From positions 11,473-75,472 of the forward strand of contig DXXQ01000120.1 in assembly GCA_019416265.1 (NCBI GenBank): 64,000 nt of DNA. Direction: 5' to 3'. Positions within the stretch are counted from its first letter, which is position 1. Each line of letters starts with the position of its first letter. This document shows positions 8,040 to 16,505 of the stretch, piece after piece. The notes under the pieces are model-generated. The model saw only the letters and a list, made by a program, of their open reading frames with translations, did not search any database and was not told the DNA's origin. This DNA comes from Clostridiales bacterium. GTDB lineage: Bacteria; Bacillota; Clostridia; Lachnospirales; Lachnospiraceae. The translations under genes and the position numbers were made by a program.

Positions 8040-9848
8040 TTACATCCGCAGCTTTTTCTTAAACTCCCGCAGCGTGTCCTTTCTTCGAAAGATAAACAGC
8101 CACACAAGAAGAAGGAAGCTGCATCCTCCGCACACTACGTCAAGGTAAATGAACTTCGAGATTCCCGTCCATACAAATAAAAGCGGAATACATCCCAGCA
8201 TCCCTGCCTGCACCAGATAAAACAGATATTCCTCCACTGCCAGGGAACTCACACGGGCGATCACCGGAATGGAAACACTCACACACAGGGATGCCAGCGG
8301 CACGATCACCTCCACAGACCAGCGGCGCCAGCCTGTGAAAAAATCCCACAAAATACAGATGGCCGTACCGATCAGAAGCTGCCACATCTCATTTTTGAGA
8401 ATATTTCTCCGCTTCCTGTAGGCAACCGCAACAATCAGCCAGGTGCAAAGGCATCCTGCCGCCGCAAACAAACTCCAGGTCGCCTCTTTATGCATCATAA
8501 AATCCATCATCCCACACAGAACTGCAGCTGCAATGCACAGGAAAGTGAAGGTCTGAAAAATTTTTCTGCCTCTGCTGCTCTCCTTCTCCATTCCCGGAAA
8601 GTCATTTTTTTCTGTCCTTACGGGAATATCGGCTTCTTTCAGCATCCTCTGCATATTTCTCTCAATGCTCCGCCCTGCAATCTTGGAAGTAAATCCCAAC
8701 ACCATCTCATTTTCGTAGGAACAGGAACAAAGCTGCATGGTATTGGTGCTTGCCAGAAGCCCGAACCGGTCTATATATTCCCTGTATTCTTCCGGAAACC
8801 GGATAATTCCCACATTGGAATATACGGCTGTAATACTGCGCCTGTCCAGATTTCCCCCGACCATCAGAGCCTGCTTCTTAATTTCCAGAGGAACCGCCCT
8901 GAGAAACGGGTTCTTTTCCAGACGTACATAGTCATTCATCCGCATGGCTATCTTCTCTTTCACAAGCTCTGTCTCAAACTGCTCTTTTACACCCTGCAAT
9001 ACCTCTTCAAATTTCGTTTCTCCTGTAAAGGTATATCCCACTTCTATACATCCGAAAAAGTTTGCCATAGACTGGGAGGGAAAATAGTTCCTGAGATTAA
9101 CAGGCACAAGAAGCCTCACCGGCTGTTTCCGGCTGTTTCCCGACAATTCCTCATGAATGGCACACAGAAACATTACTGTCAGAAGAACCGTTATGGAAAC
9201 ACCCATAGATCTGGCTTTCGCAAGCGTTTCCTTCACCGGAATGACAACCTCTGTAACATTCATCTCATCGTGGGTAAGCTTTTCTCCCCGAATACGGGCT
9301 GCCCGTATCCTCTGTTTCTTTCCCTTGGGCAGTTCCGAGGAATAATACTGGGAAAAGCTGTCTTCCTCCCTGTCCCTGGCCGTAATTGTGTCATCCGCCG
9401 GAAGCCGTCTCAGTTCTCTGTCCGGATGCGCCAGAATCAGATAGTCCTGTACCAGCTCCTGTAAAAAATGCATAGCTCCCGTCCCGTCGGTCAGAGCATG
9501 AAAAACTTCAAAGTTCATGCGGTTCTTGTAATAGCTCACTTCCAGCAGAAGCGCCTTTTTATCCGGAATGTAAAGTCTGCTGCAGGGTGGTTTGCTCTCC
9601 TTTTGCACCATAGCGCGCAGCTCCCTGTGCTCCAGATAAAACCAGAAAAGTCCTTTCCGAAGCACTGCCTGAAACAGGGGATATTTTTCCATCGCCATAT
9701 CTAAAGCCTTCTGAAGGATTTCTCCGTCCACAGGCTCTTTTAGCTGACAGTAAAACCGAAACACTCTGGTATGGTTTTTTCCGGTGAGAGCCGGATATGC
9801 CAGAGCTGCATTGTCTAATTTTCTCCATTTTGAATATTTGAATTCCAA
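8040..9848 (-). CDS. Condensation/alcohol-acetyltransferase-like acyltransferase fused to a membrane region
   Basis: A 602-residue protein starting at TTG (9848), which overlaps the end of the upstream esterase gene by 34 bases; the ribosome binding site is weak and no better ATG precedes the conserved domain. Residues ~8-420 resemble the condensation/alcohol acetyltransferase fold, with the active-site motif HALTDG (His117, Asp121) and a second-half LVPVNLRNYFPSQSMANFFG that resembles the family's ‘latch’ region. Residues ~430-590 are hydrophobic with about five or six membrane helices. This two-part architecture is known in Firmicutes acyltransferases of unknown substrate. It likely transfers an acyl group to an alcohol or amine at the membrane. 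The adjacent esterase suggests that the same ester is made and removed, but nothing in the sequence names it. Confidence 0.72.
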   Translation of the reverse strand: MEFKYSKWRKLDNAALAYPALTGKNHTRVFRFYCQLKEPVDGEILQKALDMAMEKYPLFQAVLRKGLFWFYLEHRELRAMVQKESKPPCSRLYIPDKKALLLEVSYYKNRMNFEVFHALTDGTGAMHFLQELVQDYLILAHPDRELRRLPADDTITARDREEDSFSQYYSSELPKGKKQRIRAARIRGEKLTHDEMNVTEVVIPVKETLAKARSMGVSITVLLTVMFLCAIHEELSGNSRKQPVRLLVPVNLRNYFPSQSMANFFGCIEVGYTFTGETKFEEVLQGVKEQFETELVKEKIAMRMNDYVRLEKNPFLRAVPLEIKKQALMVGGNLDRRSITAVYSNVGIIRFPEEYREYIDRFGLLASTNTMQLCSCSYENEMVLGFTSKIAGRSIERNMQRMLKEADIPVRTEKNDFPGMEKESSRGRKIFQTFTFLCIAAAVLCGMMDFMMHKEATWSLFAAAGCLCTWLIVAVAYRKRRNILKNEMWQLLIGTAICILWDFFTGWRRWSVEVIVPLASLCVSVSIPVIARVSSLAVEEYLFYLVQAGMLGCIPLLFVWTGISKFIYLDVVCGGCSFLLLVWLFIFRRKDTLREFKKKLRM

Positions 9849-10783
9849 TGTTCTACCGCTTCCCTTTTCAAAAATTCGTTCATATATTCAAAGCTTTCCT
9901 GCACATGAAGAAATCGGATTCCCAGAGCAAAAAAGCCGTGAAGTGCATCTTTGATTCTGTGGATCTCCACATAATTTCCGGCTTCCCGAAGTTTTTCTCC
10001 GTAGGCCTCCCCCTCGTCCCGCAAAGGGTCAAATTCTGCTGTCAGAATCAAAGTTTCCGGCATGTGGTGCAAATCCTTCGCCAGTATCGGTGCAAACAGA
10101 GGATTGTTTCTGTCCTGCGGGCTGCTCTGGTAAAGGCTCAGGAAGTTTTCCATTTTTGATGCTGTCAGAAGGTATCCCTGTCCGTTTTCCTTTACAGAAG
10201 GATAGGGGGATTCTTCCGTATAGCAGTTGTTCAGTGCCGGATATATGAGAATCTGCCTTCTTGGCATAAAATCCCCTCTCTCCTTTGCAAGGAGCGTTAC
10301 TGCTGCCGCCAGGTTTCCTCCTGCACTGTCTCCCATAATTGTAATTTTATCCGAAGGAATCTTCGGGTCTTCATAAAGAGCCTTTGCCGCTGCATAGCAA
10401 TCTTCCAGCCCTGTCGGGAACGGATACTCCGGAGCCAGCCTGTACTCTACAGACGCTACAATGTGAGAGGTGGACTGTGCCATACGGGCGCAGACGCGGT
10501 CGTAGTTTTCCACGCTTTCTTTAATCCAGCCTCCGCCATGAAAAAAGAGCAGAATGGGGAAGGTATAACCTTCCTCCACCACTGCCCTCATAGCCTGTTC
10601 TGTAGGAAAATACAGTCTCACAGGAATTTCATGTTCTCCGTTACAGATCCGCACATCCAGTTTCTTCAAAAAAATCCGTATAGTGTCCAGTTTCCTCAAA
10701 TCCGCTATACGTCTGGCAGATTCCACATCCTTACTGTCATAGGACAGTGCCTGCAGAATCCTGCGTACTGTCTTTGAAATCAT
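9815..10783 (-). CDS. Alpha/beta hydrolase, HSL-type esterase/lipase
   Basis: A 322-residue cytoplasmic hydrolase of the alpha/beta hydrolase-3 (hormone-sensitive lipase) family. The oxyanion-hole motif is FHGGGW (82-86) and the nucleophile elbow GDSAGG has Ser153. The acid is probably Asp251 in AEFDPLRDEG and the catalytic His is His281 in DALHGFF. The family cleaves short-chain carboxylic esters. It lies 12 bases after purC and overlaps the acyltransferase gene, so the esterase and acyltransferase are translationally coupled. The ATG at 10783 has a GAGGT site. Confidence 0.88.
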   Translation of the reverse strand: MISKTVRRILQALSYDSKDVESARRIADLRKLDTIRIFLKKLDVRICNGEHEIPVRLYFPTEQAMRAVVEEGYTFPILLFFHGGGWIKESVENYDRVCARMAQSTSHIVASVEYRLAPEYPFPTGLEDCYAAAKALYEDPKIPSDKITIMGDSAGGNLAAAVTLLAKERGDFMPRRQILIYPALNNCYTEESPYPSVKENGQGYLLTASKMENFLSLYQSSPQDRNNPLFAPILAKDLHHMPETLILTAEFDPLRDEGEAYGEKLREAGNYVEIHRIKDALHGFFALGIRFLHVQESFEYMNEFLKREAVEHWNSNIQNGEN

Positions 10784-10795
10784 GTTTTACCTCGA

Positions 10796-11671
10796 TCAAT
10801 CGCCTAATTTTTTACCTGTAAGCATTTCATATCCCTGAAGATATTTCTCAATTGTTTTGTCTACGATTTCTTCCGGTAAAGTCCAGTTATTGTCCGGATT
10901 TGCTTTCAGCCAGTCGCGGGCAAACTGTTTGTCAAAGGACGGCTGTCCGTGTCCCGGTTCATAGCCTTCTGCCGGCCAGAATCTGGAGCTGTCCGGTGTC
11001 AGCATTTCATCACCGATCACAATGTTGCCTTCTTCATCCAGACCGAACTCAAATTTCGTATCTGCAATGATAATTCCCTTGCTCAGAGCGTATTCCGCAC
11101 ATTTTTTGTAAAGAGCGATTGTGCAGTCACGAAGCTTCTCAGCGTATTCCTGTCCTTTGCCCGGGAAGTATTTCTCAAGGTGAGCGATACTCTGCTCAAA
11201 GGAAATATTCTCGTCGTGATCGCCGATTTCAGCCTTTGTAGATGGTGTGTAGATTGGCTCAGGCAGCTTGTCAGATTCTTTCAATCCTTCCGGAAGCTCG
11301 ATTCCGCAGACCTTGCCTGTTTCCTTGTAGCTTTCCCAGCCGCTTCCTGTGATATAACCGCGAACAATACACTCGATGGGAAGCATGTTCAGTTTACGGC
11401 ACATCATGCTGTTTCCGTTGAATTTATCCTGCTGGAAAAACTCCGGCATATCTTTCACATCTACAGAAATCATGTGGTTCGGAAGAATGTCCTCTGTCAT
11501 GTCAAACCAGAATTTAGACATCTGGGTAAGAACGGTACCTTTCTTTGTCACTTCATTCTTAAGAATAACATCGAAGCAGCTGATGCGGTCTGTTGCAACC
11601 ATGATCAGGCTGTCACCGTTATCATAGATCTCACGTACTTTACCCTCTTTAATAGGTTTCATTTCCTGCAT
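10796..11671 (-). CDS. purC: Phosphoribosylaminoimidazole-succinocarboxamide synthase (SAICAR synthase)
   Basis: I start at the ATG at 11671 (MQEMKPIKEGKVREIYD) because GAGGTG lies 6-7 bases upstream; the open frame extends to 11773 but without a site. The 291-residue product belongs to the long (~290 aa) PurC type. GKVREIYD is the nucleotide-binding start, and YIPIECIVRGYITGSGW-like (here LPIECIVRGYITGSGWE), IIADTKFEFG and DEMLTPDSSRFW are the family signatures. It joins aspartate to CAIR in de novo purine synthesis. No other pur gene is nearby, so it is unlinked from a purine operon. It has its own promoter at 11731-11759. Confidence 0.96.
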   Translation of the reverse strand: MQEMKPIKEGKVREIYDNGDSLIMVATDRISCFDVILKNEVTKKGTVLTQMSKFWFDMTEDILPNHMISVDVKDMPEFFQQDKFNGNSMMCRKLNMLPIECIVRGYITGSGWESYKETGKVCGIELPEGLKESDKLPEPIYTPSTKAEIGDHDENISFEQSIAHLEKYFPGKGQEYAEKLRDCTIALYKKCAEYALSKGIIIADTKFEFGLDEEGNIVIGDEMLTPDSSRFWPAEGYEPGHGQPSFDKQFARDWLKANPDNNWTLPEEIVDKTIEKYLQGYEMLTGKKLGD

Positions 11672-11730
11672 TTTTTCGCACCTCAACATTTTGTATATTT
11701 TTCTTGTGTTACCTAAGTAGTTCAGCTTAT

Positions 11731-11759
11731 AGAATACCTCATAATATAAGCAGTTACAA
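11731..11759 (-). promoter_or_regulatory. purC promoter
   Basis: TTGTAA (11754-11759) and TATTCT (11731-11736) are separated by 17 bp on the minus strand, 60 bases upstream of the purC start codon. No purine riboswitch fold is visible in the short leader. Confidence 0.55.
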
Positions 11760-11826
11760 GCGATTACAGGCAAAAAGTTTGTTTGTGAGACTATTTGTTT
11801 TTGTATGTCTGTAAGAAGTCTTCTTT

Positions 11827-12591
11827 TTATTCCTCACTTTTCTGTAAAGTAAAAGGTATCTTGCAGCGATATACGTCATCTGCACTTTTTGCATCTTTTT
11901 CCATTGCGCTTCCTGTGCAGAACAAATCCAGTTTTTCCGGTTCCGAAGTTCCGTTTCTTCTGCTTCCATATAGAAACAGGATGGCTTTATCGTCGCTGAT
12001 ACTTTTAAAATCACAGGCATAGGTATCCATGGCAAGCTCCTCTGTAAACTTGAATCCTGCTCCTATATACAGAAGCTCTCTCCCTTTTTCTGCCGCATAT
12101 TCCCCTACTGTCTGCTCTGATTCGATCCCCAGATAATACAAGGTATCTGTATCCATAACATCCTGAGGTACCAGAAGATATTTCTCCGGTTTTACCGCCT
12201 GCACTTCTACTGTGATATAAACAGAATTGTCGTCATATAGCGCCTCTTTTACCTCAAAGGAAGCAAGAGCGTTTTCTGCTTTTTCCCCTATATCCGTCTG
12301 TGTCTTTTTTACCGTAGCTTCTGACACTGCCAATCCGTTTCTTTCCATGAAATCAAACAATCCGAAATGGCTGCCCACTGCATATACGCCGGTTCCGGCC
12401 AGAACCGTACAGGCAATCGCAACAATCGCTGTTTTCCGGACTCTTTTCCATGAATGTATTCTTCTGCCTGTTTCTTCCGGTTCCTCGTTTTTCAGATATG
12501 TTAAAGTGTTCTCTATCCTTGCGTTTACTGTTTCCGGTATTTCTGTTTCCTCTGTAAAACTCTGAAATAATTTATTATCCATCTTACTCAT
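11827..12591 (-). CDS. Membrane anti-sigma factor-like protein
   Basis: I place the start at 12591 (MSKMDNKLFQ), where GGAGG stands 6 bases upstream; an ATG at 12615 overlaps the sigma gene and lacks a site. The 254-residue product has a short cytoplasmic N-terminus (~50 residues with an acidic helix), one membrane helix at about 53-73 (AIVAIACTVLAGTGVYAVG) and an extracytoplasmic domain of ~180 residues. This layout and the position directly after an ECF sigma gene are typical of DUF4179-type anti-sigma factors, which hold the sigma factor at the membrane until a signal arrives. The signal is unknown. Confidence 0.75.
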   Translation of the reverse strand: MSKMDNKLFQSFTEETEIPETVNARIENTLTYLKNEEPEETGRRIHSWKRVRKTAIVAIACTVLAGTGVYAVGSHFGLFDFMERNGLAVSEATVKKTQTDIGEKAENALASFEVKEALYDDNSVYITVEVQAVKPEKYLLVPQDVMDTDTLYYLGIESEQTVGEYAAEKGRELLYIGAGFKFTEELAMDTYACDFKSISDDKAILFLYGSRRNGTSEPEKLDLFCTGSAMEKDAKSADDVYRCKIPFTLQKSEE

Positions 12592-12604
12592 AAGAAGCCT
12601 CCGT

Positions 12605-13099
12605 TCACATCTCATACTCTTTACGCAGCTTTTCTCTCGCTCTGGAAAGGCGGGTGAGAACTGTATTCTGATTCAGTTCAAGCAGTTTGCTGATTTCTTT
12701 TACGCTGAATCCCTGACCATAATAAAGGGTTACGATTACCCTGTATTTTTCATCAAGTTTTAAAAGAATTTCTTTCCACTCACACTCATGGTATCCGTAT
12801 TCTTCATAGGCTGCCTCCGCCTGTTCGAACTCTACCATTTCCTTTCTGCGTGTTTTCAGTAAATTGTTGCACTGATTCATCAGTATTCGTATGAGCCACG
12901 TTTTAAAGTATTTGCTTTTCTTTAGTGTACCAAGCTTTTCATAACAGATCAGGATTGTTTCCTGTATGGCATCCGCCGCATCTTCCTCATTCTTCAGATA
13001 TGCCCAGGCTACTTTATACATACTTTGGGTGTTCATCCGAATCAGTTGGGCGAAGGCGTCTGTATCACCTTTCTTTGCCTTCTTCACAAGTATTTCCAT
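12605..13099 (-). CDS. ECF-family RNA polymerase sigma factor
   Basis: The start is the ATG at 13099 (MEILVKKAKKGDTDAFAQL) with GGGAGGAG 5 bases upstream. The product has 164 residues. Region 2 includes YLKNEEDAADAIQETIL and TWLIRILMNQCNNLL; region 4 is LDEKYRVIVTLYYGQGFSVKEISKLLELNQNTVLTRLSRAREKLR, a SigV/ECF30-like pattern. It directs RNA polymerase to a small regulon, probably including its own promoter at 13143-13171. The stop lies just downstream of the first codons of the alternative anti-sigma start, and the real anti-sigma start follows by 13 bases. Confidence 0.92.
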   Translation of the reverse strand: MEILVKKAKKGDTDAFAQLIRMNTQSMYKVAWAYLKNEEDAADAIQETILICYEKLGTLKKSKYFKTWLIRILMNQCNNLLKTRRKEMVEFEQAEAAYEEYGYHECEWKEILLKLDEKYRVIVTLYYGQGFSVKEISKLLELNQNTVLTRLSRAREKLRKEYEM

Positions 13100-13140
13100 G
13101 AAATCTCCTCCCGCGAACTGTTTATTTATTGTATACACTA

Positions 13141-13171
13141 ATTAGACGCGTAAGATAGATATTTTATTTCA
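13141..13171 (-). promoter_or_regulatory. ECF-type autoregulated promoter of the first sigma operon
   Basis: On the minus strand TGAAAT (13166-13171) is followed after 17 bp by CGTCTA within CGTCTAAT (13141-13148), which resembles the SigV/SigX-type ECF consensus TGAAAC-N16/17-CGTC. It lies about 45 bases upstream of the sigma start codon. The same CGTCTAAT element precedes the second ECF sigma operon at 30215-30222. Confidence 0.62.
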
Positions 13172-13194
13172 GTACTGTTTATAGAAATCCTGTT

Positions 13195-13416
13195 TTATTT
13201 TTCTTTACATTTTATTCCATAATTTCCTCTGCTGCCGTTTTCATATCCCCTGTAGATTTCATATCTTTTTCCATTTATCTCAACTTCATCGTCACTGATA
13301 AAAGTACAGGATTCTCCTGTTTTTTCACAGTATTTTGAAATTGCCTCCATGGTTTTGGCAAGAGTAGGATACTTTGAACTGTCCTCATAAGGAACCCAAA
13401 AAGCTTTTTTAAACAT
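13195..13416 (-). CDS. Small hypothetical protein
   Basis: A 73-residue protein that I do not recognise. A strong AAGGAGG site 8 bases before the ATG at 13416 and the compact, balanced composition argue that it is real. It has two short halves: a helical start (AKTMEAISKYCEKTGE) and a beta-rich end (VEINGKRYEIYRGYENG) that looks like a small alpha/beta fold. It lies 34 bases after merR and upstream of the sigma promoter, so it is probably co-transcribed with merR. Confidence 0.7.
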   Translation of the reverse strand: MFKKAFWVPYEDSSKYPTLAKTMEAISKYCEKTGESCTFISDDEVEINGKRYEIYRGYENGSRGNYGIKCKEK

Positions 13417-13450
13417 CTAAACGTCCTCCTTGTAAATAATTCCAAACCTT

Positions 13451-14365
13451 TTATTTTTTCCCTGTTTTCCCATCCAGATTTCTGTACAGGAGGTATGCGT
13501 GAATAAATTCCGCTATTCCCATAAGCACGATCAGCGCTAACAGGATCATCCCCTCCTTCGTGGTAAAATACTCCATAAAGGACAGTCCTCCTGCTCCTCC
13601 CATCATAAGGAACATGATAAATATGAAGACGGCTGCCGGCAGGCTGTGATGAAGTATTTTCATAATCCTGCGGCGTTTGGGATGCATCTCCGCTTCGTAA
13701 AGCTCAGGATGTATCATCTCGCAGTGGATAACTGCCACCGGTACCCGGTATGCCCGTCCGTAATTCCGTTCCGCCCGATACTCTATACCGTCAATAGTAA
13801 ATTCCGGATACATCCCTTCTTTTGTGATTATCATGTCCAGATTGTTTTCATTTGCATATGCCAGAAGCGCGTCTGTAAATTCTCTGGGGTTGGTAACTGC
13901 CCCGTCCGGCATAAAAGTAAAGACACGTTCGTGCTCCTCCTTCGCCACTGTTTTGTAGTCTTCCATCCAGCGTGTAAAATACCCGCTCTTCGAAGGCTCT
14001 CTATCCATTTTTTCCAGACATTCGTCCACGTTCAATTCCTCCAGAGAAATCTTCTGCCTCTCCAGATTTTCACAAAAAAGAATTGCCGCCTGCAGCTTCT
14101 GTGTCTGCTGCTCCAGTTCCAGCTTCTGCATTTCCAGAGCATCTTCCATAGAAAGATTCCCCTCCAGAACAAGACGGATCTGTTCAATGGGCATATCAAG
14201 CATCCTCAGCATACGGATGATCTTTAAGGTTCTGATATTTTCCTCATCGTAATCTCTATAAGAATTCACCGGATTTCTCTTTGGCGTTATCAGTCCCTCT
14301 TTTTCATAATAACGGATATTCTGCCCGGAAATGCCGCTGACCTTTTCCGCTTCCTTTACATTCAT
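13451..14365 (-). CDS. MerR-family regulator with C-terminal membrane helices
   Basis: A 304-residue protein. Residues 1-70 are a MerR winged helix (VSGISGQNIRYYEKEGLITPKRNPVNSYRDYDEENIRTL read in segments), followed by a coiled-coil (~75-125). The middle ~100 residues are of unknown function and the last ~70 contain two membrane helices (HSLPAAVFIFIMFLMMGG and MILLALIVLMGIAEFI). A membrane-attached MerR protein is unusual; it may sense an envelope or membrane signal. Its start codon and 5' region are repeated exactly at 28094-28211. Its promoter at 14420-14450 has the 19-bp spacing that MerR proteins act on, so autoregulation is likely. Confidence 0.85.
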   Translation of the reverse strand: MNVKEAEKVSGISGQNIRYYEKEGLITPKRNPVNSYRDYDEENIRTLKIIRMLRMLDMPIEQIRLVLEGNLSMEDALEMQKLELEQQTQKLQAAILFCENLERQKISLEELNVDECLEKMDREPSKSGYFTRWMEDYKTVAKEEHERVFTFMPDGAVTNPREFTDALLAYANENNLDMIITKEGMYPEFTIDGIEYRAERNYGRAYRVPVAVIHCEMIHPELYEAEMHPKRRRIMKILHHSLPAAVFIFIMFLMMGGAGGLSFMEYFTTKEGMILLALIVLMGIAEFIHAYLLYRNLDGKTGKK

Positions 14366-14415
14366 AGCTTTTGCTCCTCTCCTTCAAGAATGCTCCCGCA
14401 TTCCTGTGTTTATGG
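14298..14415. repeat. 118-bp perfect repeat, copy 1 (merR start region)
   Basis: Bases 14298-14415 are identical to 28094-28211, in the same orientation, 13.8 kb apart. This copy contains the ribosome binding site and the first 22-23 codons of merR and stops just short of its -10 element. Confidence 0.97.
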
Positions 14416-14419
14416 CTAT

Positions 14420-14450
14420 ATTATAAGGGTTGGAGTAAGTATAAGGTCAA
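14420..14450 (-). promoter_or_regulatory. merR promoter with MerR-type 19-bp spacer
   Basis: TTGACC (14445-14450) and a perfect TATAAT (14420-14425) are separated by 19 bp on the minus strand. Such over-long spacers are the mark of promoters that MerR proteins untwist to activate. The spacer includes a partial dyad around TTGGAGT. Confidence 0.65.
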
Positions 14451-14494
14451 GTATTTTGGGATTTATTTTATGAAATATCAAAAATCATCCTCCC

Positions 14495-14543
14495 AAAACA
14501 AAGAAAAGCTCTCCCATGACGCCAAAACTGCCACGGGAGAACT
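14495..14543 (-). terminator. Terminator after the GH127 gene
   Basis: A 14-bp stem with three G-U pairs (14507-14520 with 14530-14543) followed on the minus strand by a T-rich tail, 43 bases beyond the GH127 stop. It closes the xylosidase/arabinofuranosidase operon. Confidence 0.78.
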
Positions 14544-14585
14544 CTCTCAATATTTCCAAATTTTTATAATTCTTTCATCGTCGTT

Positions 14586-16496
14586 TTATTCCCTAATCCA
14601 AACTCTCATTTGCCCCAATCCGCGGTTTCCCCAGAGATAGTAAGGAACTGCCTTCATTGTTACCGGTTTTCTCTCCGGTGCCCTGGAAGCATACAGCTCA
14701 TCGCTGTCTTCTTCTCGTAGAGCTTTCATTGTCAGAATTACTGTTCCCTCCAGAACCCCCTCTGTTTCCTGAGCCACCTCAATTTCGCTGTCACGTGGAA
14801 GGATAAGAGCCTGAAGCTGTGGTCCGTTATCAACACCTTCGAAACAGTAAACCATGGGACCGCGCATTAAGCCGACGCATCCAACTGTATCCAGACAACG
14901 AACGGTTCCATACATTCTTCGCACCTCCATAGGGAAAGTCATCTGTACCGTATCCCCCTCTTTCCAGCTGCGGCGGATATAGGCATAGCCCTCTTCCATA
15001 CAGAAGTCTGCTGCTTCACCATTCACAGTGATCCTCAAAGAAGCTTCTTTCACATATCCAGGAACATGAATGGCAAATGTAAACTCCTCTTGTGTTTTTG
15101 GAGTCAACGTATATTTCACATCCCCCTTCCATGGATATTCTGTCTCCACTCTGATATCTGCATGGGACAGCTGCGCTTCCTGACCGATCATCAGATGGGA
15201 ATAAATCGTATCGTCGCTTTCACTCCAGCAGTATTTTCCAATAGAAAGAATCATTCTTGCAAGATTTGGAGGACAGCAGGCGCAGGCGTACCAGCCAGGT
15301 CTTTCCGGCAGCACATGCTTCATGCCAAACACCTCTCCTGAAAGTCCCGGATTTGTCTCCAATGGATTCACATAGAAGAAATGTTTTCCATCCTGCTGCA
15401 TGCCACTGATGGTGGAATTATAAATACAACGCTCTATAATATCCGCATATTTTCCCTTCGGATCCAGATCAAGCATAGCTTTTGCAAAAAAGACAAGTCC
15501 GATCTGGGCACAGGTTTCAGCATAAGCCCTGTCTGGAGGCAAATCGTAGTCCTTAGAAAATGCCTCCCACTCTCCAGACGACCCAATGGCGCCTGTGAGG
15601 TACATTTTTTTCTGAAGGATACTGTCCATCAACGTTTCACATGCCTGCTTCAGGGATTCATCCCCAGTTGCCGCTGCCAGATCTGCCATTGCCCGATACA
15701 GGTATACGGCTCTCACTGCGTGTCCCTCTGCAGATTTCTGCTCCCGCACCGGTGCATGAGATTGATTATATTCCAGATAATCAGGATCCATATGGAAAAT
15801 CTCGAAATCCCGGTTTTCTCTTTCCTTATGAAAAAAATCCTTTTGCCTGCCTCGGCTCTCAATAAAGTAGGAGGCAATCCTACAGTACTTTTCATCTCCC
15901 GTCAGCTGGTAAAGGCGCATCAGACCTACCTCCACCTCCTCGTGGCCCGGAATACCGTAATGCTCCTCATTAAAGACAGCCCCTATGCAGTCTGCCATCT
16001 TTTCCGCTACATCAAGAATTTTTTTCTTGCCTGTTACCTCATAGTAACCGCAGGCTGCTTCCATCATATGGCCCATACAGTATAGTTCATGGCCCTCCAG
16101 AAGATTCTTCCAACGATGCTCCGGCTCCTTGATGGTAAAGTAGGTATCCAGATATCCGTCTTCCTGCTGAGCCTTTGCGATAATGTCAATGACCTCATCT
16201 GCATCTCTTTCCAGTTCAGGATCCGGATGTACCCAAAGAGAATATGCGACTGCCTCCAGCCACTTCGCTACATCGCTGTCCTGGAACACCATTCCGTAAA
16301 ATTCGCCGTCTTCCATGCCTGCGGCAATTCGGAAATTTGCCAGTGCATGGCTTTTTTCCGCACCTGGAATTTCATCATTTAGGATTTTCTGCTGATAGGG
16401 AATTACTGTTTCCACTACCTTTTTCTGATAGGGAGACCAGAATTTATCCTTACATTTTGTCTGTTTCAAAGAAACAGCATGTATCTTATTCTTCAT
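14586..16496 (-). CDS. Beta-L-arabinofuranosidase, GH127 family
   Basis: A 636-residue intracellular enzyme without signal peptide, of normal GH127 (DUF1680) length. The (alpha/alpha)6 barrel comes first, with KFWSPYQKKVVETVIPYQ near the start. The zinc-cysteine site of GH127 is visible: Glu and Cys in AYAETCAQIG (~326-328) and a Cys pair in YACACCPPNLAR (~405-406). Characterised members release beta-linked L-arabinofuranose from plant glycoproteins (extensin) or side chains. It is the last gene of the operon led by the sugar-binding protein, 9 bases after the GH31 alpha-xylosidase gene. The exact linkage in vivo is inference. Confidence 0.92.
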   Translation of the reverse strand: MKNKIHAVSLKQTKCKDKFWSPYQKKVVETVIPYQQKILNDEIPGAEKSHALANFRIAAGMEDGEFYGMVFQDSDVAKWLEAVAYSLWVHPDPELERDADEVIDIIAKAQQEDGYLDTYFTIKEPEHRWKNLLEGHELYCMGHMMEAACGYYEVTGKKKILDVAEKMADCIGAVFNEEHYGIPGHEEVEVGLMRLYQLTGDEKYCRIASYFIESRGRQKDFFHKERENRDFEIFHMDPDYLEYNQSHAPVREQKSAEGHAVRAVYLYRAMADLAAATGDESLKQACETLMDSILQKKMYLTGAIGSSGEWEAFSKDYDLPPDRAYAETCAQIGLVFFAKAMLDLDPKGKYADIIERCIYNSTISGMQQDGKHFFYVNPLETNPGLSGEVFGMKHVLPERPGWYACACCPPNLARMILSIGKYCWSESDDTIYSHLMIGQEAQLSHADIRVETEYPWKGDVKYTLTPKTQEEFTFAIHVPGYVKEASLRITVNGEAADFCMEEGYAYIRRSWKEGDTVQMTFPMEVRRMYGTVRCLDTVGCVGLMRGPMVYCFEGVDNGPQLQALILPRDSEIEVAQETEGVLEGTVILTMKALREEDSDELYASRAPERKPVTMKAVPYYLWGNRGLGQMRVWIRE

Positions 16497-16505
16497 ATTC
16501 TCCCC

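Noticed and set aside
7214..8040. Cobalamin riboswitch upstream of cbiK
   Set aside because: Only 40 bases separate cbiK from the upstream gene and the B12-box is not present.
13195..14365. An RNA gene or riboswitch in the merR-sigma interval
   Set aside because: The gaps are short and show only ribosome binding sites and promoters; no conserved fold is visible.
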